A model generated the notes under the pieces. That model saw only the letters and a program-made list of their open reading frames with translations. It had not been told where the DNA came from and made no database searches. A stretch of 64,000 bases of DNA from Brasenia schreberi. Lineage: Eukaryota; Streptophyta; Magnoliopsida; Nymphaeales; Cabombaceae. Location: assembly GCA_036023115.1 (NCBI GenBank), contig JAYKKT010000056.1, positions 1,382,001 through 1,446,000 of the forward strand, given 5' to 3'. Made by a program: the position numbers and the translations under genes. Of the stretch, positions 26,101-38,500 are shown in pieces. Position 1 is the stretch's first letter, and the number at the start of each line of letters is the position of its first letter.

Positions 26101-29100
26101 CTTTCTCCTCCAAATGTCAAAGTATCAAATTTCTTATATTTGTCAATGACTGACAATCTCGATTCCTGTTCAATCGAGAGCTACTATAGCAAGGAAGCTT
26201 GGGAACAACACAAAGAGATAATAAAGATTAGATGCATATCTAGTTGGAATAGTAGAGTTAGTCAACATATCTAGTTGGAACCAAAATGAACGTATGCCTT
26301 TGCTCTACTGTGCCTCAAGAAGTTAAGATGCAAATGCTAAAAGAAATAAAAGATGTATAAGTGAGAAGAGAAGAACACAGAGCATCAGAGCATCAGGAAT
26401 AGGAGGAGCACAATCAAGAATAGGGGGAGTACAAGGAGAAGAATAAAGAAAATAGTTAGGTTTTCTATGTTTTATTTATTTTCAAGTTTAAAACTTTGAG
26501 AACCTATGACTCTCTCGATCTGTAGTAGCTTAAAACTTTAATGTAGCTTTTTAAAACTCTTTTATTAAGATAGTATTATCTTTAATCATGCATGTGATGC
26601 ATGATATTATGCATGTGACAAAATCGCCTCATGATTTTTTCTAATATGTTTTTATTTTTAATAGTATTTTTAAAAATATAAAAGATCATATGAACCATAT
26701 GTACTATACACACATATGGGTGCTCTATACAATGTGGGCCCCAATACACTATTTACAACATTGGATCGAACAATACATGAAAGTTAGCCTGGATACTGGC
26801 CTTCGCTTTCACCTAGGCCTTTTGCAATGTTTGGGGCTTGATGAACTTTTCTACCTGTCAATTGTCACTAGGAGGAAGATATGAAAGTTCTATTTTGAGG
26901 AAGTTTTATTTATCGAATAAATTTAGAATGTTTGCTCTGCTACTTTCCATAGAGTTAATAGCAATATAGCATAGAAAGCATTTACCACAATATATCATGT
27001 GTTTTTTTTAAAAGCGTTGAGTTTCGGTAATTCTAGAAGCGTTTGATTAATTAGCTATTTTACAACATGTCCAGTTCATTGCATTTGGAGGTGTAAGTCT
27101 AAAAAACTAGCTCCCACACCTCCGGGAACATGGAAGTGTAAGGACTCGCTTCGCTTATCTCCATATCTTGTGTTGGTAAAATGATCATTTTGAGATTTCC
27201 GCTTAGTGCCTCCAAGAACAAGCTAAGAGTTATGAAGGGTACACTACACCATGCTCTCTATATTGACTAGACAATTGAGCTATCATGTATCCTGCCTGAA
27301 TGAACAAGATTCTTGTACTTGAATTGCAATATATGATTTATCTGGCGATACAATGCAATACCGCTTCGCCATCGAATGATACACCCATATATCGTATCAT
27401 ATGGCATTGATTTCTCGAAGACCTTGTTTTTCGACTTTTGAAACTGAGGGTTGTTTTAAACCCCCTGAGGCCATCTTCTCTGGCTTCACCTGCACCTTTC
27501 TCTCCTAAGAGGACTCCTGGTCTCTCTTCTAAAACTCCAAATCTCAAATTTCTTGCATCTGCCAATGACCAAAAATCTTGATTTCCATTTGATTGAGAAC
27601 TACTATAGCAAGGAAGTTTGGGAACAAAGTAGAGAATAAATGGTGATGAGATGCCATTTCTATAGGGCATGCCATTCAAGGTGGAGTTAGCCTGACATTA
27701 TCTACGTGGATCCAGGATGAAAAGTGAAGGTGCATATGCTCAAGAAAATTGAGGATATGCAAGCGAGAGGAGCACGAGGAGGACTAGACTACAAGGATCA
27801 TGAGCAACTACAAGAGGAGCACATGGAGAAGAATAAAGAAAATATCTAGTTCTTTTATGTTTTATGTATTCTTATCACAAACACAAATTGATTATTTTAT
27901 TTGTAAGACAAAGATAGAGCGTGTTGTAAAGATTGTAAGGTAATTCCAGGAGAAAGCTTAACCACTCAACATCGACTTTTTTTAGTTATGGATTTATTGG
28001 TAAAAAAGTGGACAAAGAAGAAAAGAGTGCATCGAGTTATTTGGACTAAATGGTGGAACCTTAAAAGCGACAAAGAAGGTATATTTAAGCAGAAAGTCTT
28101 TCAAGGAGATGCTTGGAATTATCTTGGTACACCTTGTGATATGTGGAACAATATGGCTATACATATTAGGAAAGTAGCGAAAGATGTGTTAGGTGAATCT
28201 AAGGGAGGTGAAAGATGTGTTAGGTGAATCTAAGGGAGGTGTACTAGCACAAAAAGAAGCTTGGTGGTGGAGTGAAGTAGTGGAAAATAAAATCAAGGCA
28301 AAGAGAGCACATTACAAATTACATTATACTAAAAAAACTAGTAAAACTTTAGAGGCTTATAAGAAAGCAAAGAAGGAAGCAAAAAAAGCCGTCAGTGAAG
28401 CAAAAACTAAAATTTGGGAGGATTTATATAAAAAACTCAACTCAAAAGAGGGTGAAAGAGATATTTTTAGGGTAGCTAGTGCTAAAGATAAGAAAACTAA
28501 AGATCTTAATGTTGTTAGATGCATCAAATACGAGGATGAAAAAATTCTAGTGATAAATGATGATATAAGAAATAGATGGAAAACTATTTTTATAAGCTTT
28601 TTAATGAAAATAAAGATATTAATATTAGCTTAGGAGAGTTAGCCAAATCAGAAAAATATATAAACCTCCATTCTACCGACGTATTTAAAAGAATGAAGTC
28701 AAAGAAGCTCTTAAACATATGAAGATTGGTAAATCGGTAGGACCAAACAATATTCCTATAGAAGTTTGGAAAATACTAGGAGAAATCGGAATCACCTTGC
28801 TCATAAGACTATCTAATGAAATATGGAGAAACCAAAAGATGTCTGAGGAATTGAGAGCGAGTACACTTATACCCATATATAAGAACAAGGGAGACATTTA
28901 GAATTGTGTGAATTATCGAGGTATCAAGTTAATGAGCCATACTATGAAATTGTGGGAAAGAATTATCGAACGTAGGTTAAGACAAGTATCAAGTACAACA
29001 TAGAACCAATTTAGATTCATGTCAGGCAGATCTACTCTTAAAGCGATTCACCTTTTGAGACGTCTTACGAAACATTTTAGAGCAAAAAAGAAAGAAAAAG

Positions 29101-32100
29101 CTTACGATATGGTACGAGGGAGGTTATTTGGAGAACCTTGGAAAAAAGAGGTATCCCATTGACATACATAAACCTTATAAGAGACATGTACGATGGTGCA
29201 AAAACATGTCTTAGAACTCATGAAGGAATGATAGACTTCTTTAAAGTTAATATTGGGTTACATCAAGGATCAACTTTAAGTCCATACTTATTTATAATGG
29301 TGATTAACGAGTTAACAAAACATATTTAAGATGAAGTACCTTGGTGTATGTTATTTGCATATGACATTATGTTAGTGGAGGAGTCTAAGGAAAAAGTTAA
29401 TAGAAAATTGGAACTATGAGGAGAAACATTAGAAAGTAAAGGCTTCCGACTTAGTAGAATAAAGACCGAATATATGGAATGTAAGTTTGATCATTTGGTT
29501 ACTTTAGAGGACGTAAAAATTAAAATTGGCACACATTGCATCCCCCAAAAGGAAAGTTTTAAATACCTAGGGTCAAAGAATGCTATGTTATGCATAGAAT
29601 TAATGCGAGTTGGTTAAAATGGAGAGGAGCATAAAGTATTCTTTCTGATAAGAAGATACCATTAAAGTTAAAGGTAAATATTATAGAGCAGTAATTAGAC
29701 CTGCCATGTTTTATGGTTTTAGGTGTTGGGCAATTAATCATGAATATGTACAAAAGATGTCTGTAACAGAAATGAAGATGTTGAGATAGATGAGTGGTCA
29801 TATAAGAAAAGACTGTATATATAATGAGGTTATTAGAAATAAATTATGTGTTGCACCAATAGAGGATAAAATGAGAGAATATCGTTTAAGATGGTTTGGA
29901 CATATAGAAAGAAGATCAAAAGAAGAATCTTTAAGAAGGTATGAAAACTAAATTTTGAAAGTACTAAAAAAGGTAGAGGACGACCACAAAAGTGTTGGAA
30001 AGAAACAATAAAGAATACAACAACAACAACAACAACTAAGCCTTTTCCCATACTAGACGGGGTCGGCTACATGGATTCTTTGTTTCCACAGATCCCTATC
30101 GTGTGCCATGTTAGCAGTTAACTCCCAATAAGCTAGATCATTCTTTATTGTTTCTTTCCAACACTTTTGTGGTCGTCCTCTACCTCTTTTAATACTTTCT
30201 AAATTTAGTTTTTCTAACCTTCTTACAGGTTCTTCTTTTGATCTTCTTTCTATATGTCCAAACATCTTAAACGATGTTCTCTCATTTTATCCTCTATTGG
30301 TGTCACTCCTAATTTGTTTCTAATAACCTCATTATGTATACGGTCTTTTCTTGTATGACCACTCATCCATCTCAACATCTTCATTTCTGTCACAGACATC
30401 TTTTGTACATGTTGATGATTAACTGCCTAACACTCAGAACCATAAAACATGGCAGGCCTAATTGATGCTCTATAATATTTACCTTTTAATTTTAATGGTA
30501 TCTTTTTATCACAAAGAATACCTGATGCTCCTCTCCATTTTAACCAACCTGCATTAATTCTATGTGTAACATCTCCATCAATTCTTCCATCACTCTGAAA
30601 AATTGACCCTAGGTATTTAAAACTTTCCTTTTGGGGAATGCAATGTGTGTCAATTTTAATTTCTATGTCCTCTGAAGTAGCGAGATGATCAAACTTACAT
30701 TCCATATATTCTATCTTTATTCTATTAAGTCGAAGGCCTTTGCTTTCTAATGTTTCTCTCCATAGTTCCAATTTTCTATTAACTTTTTCCTTAGACTCCT
30801 CCACTAATACAATGTCATCTGCAAATAACATACACCAAGGTACTTCATCTTGAATATGTTTTGTTAACTCATCTATCACCATTATAAATAAGTATGGACT
30901 TAAAGTCGATCCTTGATGTAACCCAATATTAACTTCAAAGAAGTTTGTCGTTCCTTCATGAGTCCTCACACATGTTTTTGCACCATCATACATGTCTCTT
31001 ATAAGGTTAATATATGTCAATGGGATACCTCTTTTTTCCAAAGTTCTCCAAAGAACCTCCCTCGGTACCCTATCATAAGCTTTTTCTAGATCAATAAATA
31101 TCATGTGAAGGTCTTTCTTTTTTGCTCTAAAATGTTCCATAAGATGTCTCAAAAGGTGAATCGCTTCAATAGTAGATCTGCCTGGCATGAATCCAAATTG
31201 GTTCTCTGTTGTACTTGATACTTGTCTTAACCTACGTTCGATAATTCTTTCCCATAATTTGATAGTATGACTCATTAACTTGATACCTCGATAATTCGCA
31301 CAATTTTGAATGTCTCCCTTGTTCTTATATATGGGTATAAGTGTACTTGCTCTCCATTCCTCGGGCATCTTTTGGTTTTTCTATATTTCATTAAATAGTC
31401 TTGTGAGCCAAGTGATTCCTATTTCTCCTAGTATTTTCCAAACTTGTATAGGAATATTATCTGGTCCTACCGATTTACCACCCTTCATATGTTTAAGAGC
31501 CTCTTTTACTTCATTCTTTTGTATACGTCGGTAGAAATTATGGTTTATATACTTTTCTGACTTGACTAAATCTCCTAAACTAATACTAACATCTTTATTT
31601 TCATTAAAAAAATTATAAAAATAGTTTTTCCATCTATTTCTTATATCATCATTTGCCACTAGAATTTTTTCATCCTCGTCTTTTATGCATTTAACATAAT
31701 TAAGATCTTTAGTTTTCTTATCTCTAGCCCTAGCTATCCTAAAAATATCTCTTTCCCCTCTTTTGAGTTGAGTTTTTTTTATATAAGTCCTCCCAAATCT
31801 TAGCTTTTGCTTCACTAACGGCCTTTTTTGCTTCCTTCTTTGCTTTCTTATAAGCTTCTAAAGTTTCACTAGTTTTCTTAGCATAATGTAATTTGTAACA
31901 TGCCCTCTTTGCCTTGATTTATTTTGTACTACTTCACTCCACCACCAAGCTTCTTTTTGTGCCGGTACACCTCTCTTAGATACCCCTAATACATCTTTCG
32001 CCACTTTCCTAATATGTATAGCCATATTGTTCCACATATCACAGGGTGTGCCAACATAATTTCAAACATCTCCTTGAAGGACTTTATGTTTAAATATATC

Positions 32101-35100
32101 TTCTTTCTCGCTTTTGAGGTTCCACCATTTAGTCCGAATAGCTCGATGCACTCTTTTCTTCTTTGTCCATTTTTTTATTTGTAAATCCATAACTAAAAGT
32201 CGATGTTGGGTGGTTAAGCTTTCTCCTAGAATTACCTTACAATCTTTACAACACGCTCTATCTTTTTTTCTACAAATAAAGTAATCAATTTGTGTTTGTG
32301 ATAAGCCACTCTTATAAGTAATTAAATGTTCATCTCGTTTTTTAAAGATTGTATTGACTATAAAGAGATCAAATGCCATAGCAAAATTTAAAATCTCCCT
32401 ACCTTCCTCGTTTATATCCCCAAAACTAAAGTTTCCATGAATACCTTGATATCCTAATGCCTCTTTACCGGCATGTCTATTTAAGTCTCCTCCTAAACAA
32501 ATCATCTCCCTTTATAGAATCTTTTGAATCACATTATCTAACTCTTCCCAAAAAGTTGTCTTTATACTATCTTCTACTCCTACTTGGGGTACGTAAGCAC
32601 AAACTATATTTAAAACCTCTGCTCCTAACACTAATTTCAATGTCATGATTCGATCATCATATCGTTGTATGTCTACTACACTATCCTTTAAATCTTTATT
32701 TATGATAATACCAACTCCGTTTCGAGCCTTTTCTTTGCCTGAGTACCATAATTTAAAACCTGTATCCTCTATCTCCTTTGCTTTTTCTCCAACTCATTTT
32801 GTCTCTTGTAAACATAGAATATTAATCTTTCTCCGAATCATAGTATCTACCACCTCCATTAGCTTACCCGATAATGTTCCGATATTCCAAGAACCAATAC
32901 GAATCTTATTATCTGGGACTAGCTTCCTTACCCCCTACATCCGTCCATAATCAAAATGCGGAGACCCTCTTTGAAAAATTTTCACTACATTCGGGCGGCA
33001 ATGTAGCGGGACTAACTTCTTTACCCACACCCGTCCATGATGTGGGAACCCTCTCTGCAATTGATTCACTACATTCGGGCGAAAATATAGTGGCCCTTGC
33101 TTACTTCTTGCTGCATTTGGGCTCGACAGCACGTCGCTAGGCGGGGACGCCCCAAAGCAATGCTCATAATTTTTGTAATCCATGTTATAAAAATCCTCTG
33201 AAGTTTTACGCTGGCTGTCGGAAGCCTAACACAATCCTCCTCCTTTATCCGGGCTTGGGACCGGCAATGCAAGGATGATCCCTTACATGGGCGGAGTTCA
33301 TAATCTCTCTATCTTCCATTAAAATTATTTCTAATGGCTTCTTTTGCCCTATCCATGGCTTCATAAAGGTAGCCCGTAGATGATTTCTCCTCGCTATCAA
33401 CCAATCTAAAAACCTTCACTAAAGAACATGTAATCCTCAAGAGTCTAACACATGCATTCCAAAATGTACTCTTGAAGAGTGTCTTTGAAATCTCATTCAA
33501 CTTTCTATTTCCTCTATTTTGAGGCAACTCTACAAATCATTCCAACATGTCTAGAGATCTCAAAAACATAAGTCCTTTAGGACAGTAGATAAGAAAGTTT
33601 AACAAGGTCTTTCCTCGCCTATGTGTCCATCCGTTTGCCATGATAGTGCATCCTGTCCCCTTTCATGACTCTCTCAAAGTCGAACAATATTCTTGCACTT
33701 CAATGACGGTCTTATCTAATATATTTCTTCTCAACTTCTGATAAGAGGGCATCTTGTATTCTGGACCAATGTTAGCAATTGCATCTGTCATTGCTTGAAA
33801 ATGAAAATTGTTTACTGCATTAAATGGTATGCATGCATAATAAAACCATCTGCCCACTACAATGTCTGCCTCATCATTAAGTTGTTCTAAAGCCATAGCA
33901 ACATGAATTTCAGGTTGAGCACAAGGTGTAGTGCTAGGAGGAAAAAAATGAATGTATGCTATAAGCAACTCTTCCTCTACTCTTTCCTGAGCTTCCTCTT
34001 CTATCACTTTCACTAGCAAAATTTTTAACAACCCTCTTTCTCCTGTTTGATGGACGAGAGCTACTACTATCAATCTCTGTTCTAGCATATGAAGGAATAG
34101 TATTAGTCAATCCAATAGCACCATCATCATCTTCCTCAGACATCTCCAAATCATCCTTTTGTTGTCTTCTCTCTTATATGCTCTCAATCATCTGAAGACA
34201 TTGTCATTTAATGCCTTCTGGCAAACTTCTAACTTTACCCGTGAAACTTCTTTTCTAGTCCCTGTTAGGTGGTGTTTCAACCGTGAAATTCTACCATTAA
34301 CCACCCTCTCACAAAATAAACATCTTATCTTTAATCTGGTGTACCCCATTGTCATGCCGGATCATCAGACCGAGAATGAGAGTCTTTTACACCCCTTCCT
34401 GCCATCTCAATTGAGTACTTCAATTGAATCAATAACCTGAAAATAAAAACACTTCATAAATCCTCAATCTTCACATAACACTCAAATAGAACGTCTCCCA
34501 CTTCAAGAATGAAATAAAAATCATATCCATGGACTTAATTACTTCATATTTTGTCATTCAAAAAAAGATAAATACAAATAACACCAAAAAACAACAAATA
34601 AAAAGAAAAAAATTTAAAAAAACACTCCAAATATACCACAATCCACGCACTTAATAACTTCATATTTTGTCATTAAAAAAAAAGCACAAAAAACAATAAA
34701 TACAAAGAAAAAAATTCAAAAAAAACTCAAAATATACCACAAGACGAGTTAGGAGGCTTCCACAGACACCGTAGAGCACTTTTTGAGAGCCTTGAACACT
34801 AAGGAGGGAGAGAACCACCCGAAGAGTGTGTGAGGAGCTCCCAATAATTCACACAAATCCGAAAAAATACAGGTTTCTGTTCGGCCAGGGACCATTTATA
34901 CAGGTCCCTAGGCATATCATGCGATACGGGCCATATTGCACGATACGGTACGATACATTGTCATTTGCGGCGATACAGTTACCGGTATCGTATCGTGGCA
35001 GCCCATACGGTGCGATATAGATAACACTGTATGTAACATAAAACATATGCTCAAGTCTTCAGCCAGTTCTTATTTTGGTGAACTTATGTAGCTCTTTCAC

Positions 35101-35463
35101 TCACTTAAGGTATTAAGTTGTGAACTGTCATGACCATTCAAATGATGGTCATGTTGAACCTCCATATGTGTCTTGACAACAATGTCCTCGTTTTATTAGA
35201 AAGGGACATGGCTTTTGCATATAATTTAAATGACTATTATTATTATTATTCACCAAGCAACTTGGTATTTCACCTACGCGCATAGCCTTTCAAATGACAC
35301 GCGATATAACAGGCTCCTTCTATCAGTTAATTGACATGCTCTTTCTGATTCTTAATAACATTCATAATTCTTCTTCAAAACAGCATTTGATCTGTCTGAT
35401 TTTTTTAGATTAAATGGCCTTTGGACAGCCACTTATTTTGAATATCACCTCACAATATTTGTG

Positions 35464-35502
<39 letters not shown>

Positions 35503-38500
35503 ATATATATATATACATGCATCATGTACATAGACTTGTGTACAAGTGTGCGGTTCAGGGAACTTGAATCAGCAGATATTGAATATGTGGAATGAACACA
35601 TCTGATCCTTTTGATTTTTTTTTAGATTGAATAGCGTACATGTGTACCTCACAAACATGTCCATTTCTCTCTCATGCCTTATTGTCACACTTGGTGCTGC
35701 TCTCCCTCTCGCACTATCTCTTCGTGTTTAGTAGAAATTAGAAGGGGGCTTGCTCCACAGAATCTGTCCGCTTGTCCTCGCTGAAAGTGTAGCTTGAGAA
35801 AATAGTAAAAAATCAAATGGAAGTCAAACTCATAAGTAAATCTGTTAGTGAGTGCTTCCTAAATAAGCAACGGTTCTATTCATAAATGTGTAGAAATCCA
35901 TGTGTCGTTGGCCAACACATCATTAGATTGTGGCTAGCTTCAGTCTGTTATGATATTCTATGAGTGTGTTCATCTTCGAGAGATTTTGACGGTAACATAA
36001 TTTCTTTTCTTTCTATGTCGGTTGTGATGATGTGTTTTATTACATATTATTTTCTTTGTTAATAGAAGGTGGGACTAATATGTGATCGATCTGTTTGTGG
36101 TGAAGGAAATCTGGAACAGTCCATATTCAAATGACAGCTTTCCAGTCTATGCAGAAGACATTGATGCTGGTGGAAGCGCATCTCCATCATCCTCAATGTT
36201 GTCTGAGGTTGCTAGTCATAAGAAGATTACAATAGTTGGTGGATCCATACCAGAACGTTCTGGTGATCGTTTATACAATACCTGTTGCGTGTTCGGTTCC
36301 AACGGAGAGCTGAAGGCTAAGCACAGGAAGGTCAGGTTTTGGTTTATATGAACAAATGTAAAATCTCTTAAGAGAATCCAAAGTGGCTTAGTTGTCCATA
36401 CACATAAACCTTTGCCTTAATCATTTATAGCTTCTTTGTTAATTTTCTCCGCTTCTATTTTGTTGTTTTATTACAAGAGCAATGTAATTGAAATTTCTGA
36501 CCATCACATGTTAATTCCAGATACATCTCTTTGACATTGACATCCCAGGAAAGATTACTTTCAAGGAATCTAAAACACTCACTGCAGGAGAAGCACCAAC
36601 AGTCGTTGATACAGGTTTTGTAACATCTTGCTTTGCTTTGGTGTATAAAGGCTTCCAAGTTAGATGGCACTAGGGGTTTATTGTGTATAATATTTGTGGA
36701 TTTGTGGATATGTAATTGAGTTTATGTGCAAATTTTTTTATTGATGTTGTGGTTACTCCGAAACTCCACCCATGTAAGGGATCACACTTCCATACATGGT
36801 CCTAAGACTAGATAAAGAGGAGGGTTGCATTATGTAACTGATAGCTAGTGTAAAAGTAAAATTTTGTAGGGTCTCATGGGTTGTGATTAGTGTTTTTCAA
36901 TGCGTATCGTATCGTGTATCGTTTTGGTTCACGATACGGGCGTATCGTATCGTATCATACATTAATATTAAAAAATTAGTAAAAATAAAAAAATCAGAAA
37001 AATTAGAAAAAATCAGAAAAAATTATAAAAAATCTGATAATTGCAAAGAATTCATATAATGCAAGGTTTAGTACATATTGATTATTCACCATTGAACAAT
37101 TAAAAAAATTACATATTTTGAAGCAAAAAATAAAATACATTTATATTTACATATTGTAATAAGGATCATCAACTAAATAATCTTCATCTTCTCCTTGCTG
37201 AAGATCCTCACCACCTTAAAATCAAAATCTTCATCTCCTTGATGATGTTGTTGCGCTCCTTCCAAATTAATCCATGCAATGTCTTCTTCGGTTAGGAGTG
37301 CATTTTCTTCGTTATCTTTCATAATGCACTCCTCTAATATATCAAAATTATGTAAACTTATTCAATCAAATTGGCTTTCTTCTCTATTTCTTTTCTAATT
37401 GCCTACAAGAAAGAAAAATAAGTAATTAGTAAATAACATTAACAATTGAAGTCAAACAAAATATTGAATTGAATCTTTAAGTATTAACTAATATAAGATT
37501 ACCTTTGGCGAAGCTGCATATTACAACAAATGAAAACTAAGTCATTGAGCCGCTTATGTTTCAACCTGTTGCGGTTTTTTATATGGATGTATTGAAAGGC
37601 ACTCCAATTCCTTTTACAACCCATTGCACTAAAGGTTTGGCTCAAAACTCTTATTGCAAAATCTTTAAGGTTTGGACAATTACTTCCAAACCTATTCCAC
37701 CAAACATCTGTAGAAAAAGACAAATAATATAAGATTTAAGAAACTTAAATACGAAGATAAACAATTTACCACACGCATATTAGTGCGATTACGAATTGCT
37801 ACAGACAAACTTATCAAGTGAAGAGCATTATCATAGATCTCCATCTCTCGATGTATAACATCTGCTCTACTCTCATTAGGGACTAATTTGTCTATACAAT
37901 CAATGATACCTTGATTAACCTCACTGTCCCTTTTCAAGCTTGTTTGGTTTAGGTAATATGTTGTTGCATTAATAGGCTGATGCAATTGTTTATTCTATCT
38001 ATTATCTATAAATTTTCACACGAACACATAATCTCTCTTTCTTCCATTAAAATTATTTATAATGGCTTCTTTTGCCCTATCCATGGCTTCATAAAGGTAG
38101 CCCATAGATGGTTTCTCCTCGCTATCAACCAATCTAAAAACCTTCACTAAAGGACATGTAATCCTCAAGAGTCTAACACATGCATTCCAAAATGTACTCT
38201 TGAAGAGTGTCTTTGAAATCTCATTCAACTTTCTATTTCCTCTATTTTGAGGCAACTCTACAAATTATTGCCACTCATCAGAGGAGAACATTCTATTCGA
38301 GACTTTCTTCTGTCTCACAATACTCTATACAAATAAGAAATTAGTTGCAAACCCAGTTGTAACTGTACGAAGAAGCTCTGTACCATCTATATGTCTCATC
38401 ATTATACACAATACAAAGGCACGGTTGTAAATAAATTTGGTGATATCTTGGCAACACTGGGTTATTGCCTTTATCTCATCCATCTCACCAATATCCTCAA

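Larger units (their letters stand above)
30017..33298 (-). mobile_element. RTE LINE C, full length (3.28 kb)
   Basis: Complete from the 5' end at 33298 (minus AACTCCGCCC) to the TTG-repeat tail at 30017. Minus-strand order: leader with the CGCCCGAATGTAGT repeats, endonuclease pieces down to 32062, linker and RT start 31381-31815, RT and C-terminal part 30427-31368, short 3' region. 3.2-3.3 kb is the usual size of plant RTE elements. It is tail to tail with LINE B on the left, and hAT copy 1 starts directly at its 5' end. No target duplication is visible because the two flanks belong to different elements. Confidence 0.93.

Noticed and set aside
27338..27679. 113-codon ORF as a gene
   Set aside because: Lies in dispersed repeat R and is not maintained in the other copy.
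27871..33298. LINE B/C pair explained as one insertion with 5' inversion (twin priming)
   Set aside because: Twin priming leaves a single tail at the outer edge and an internal inverted 5' part. Here two different copies overlap in content and a tail lies at the junction.
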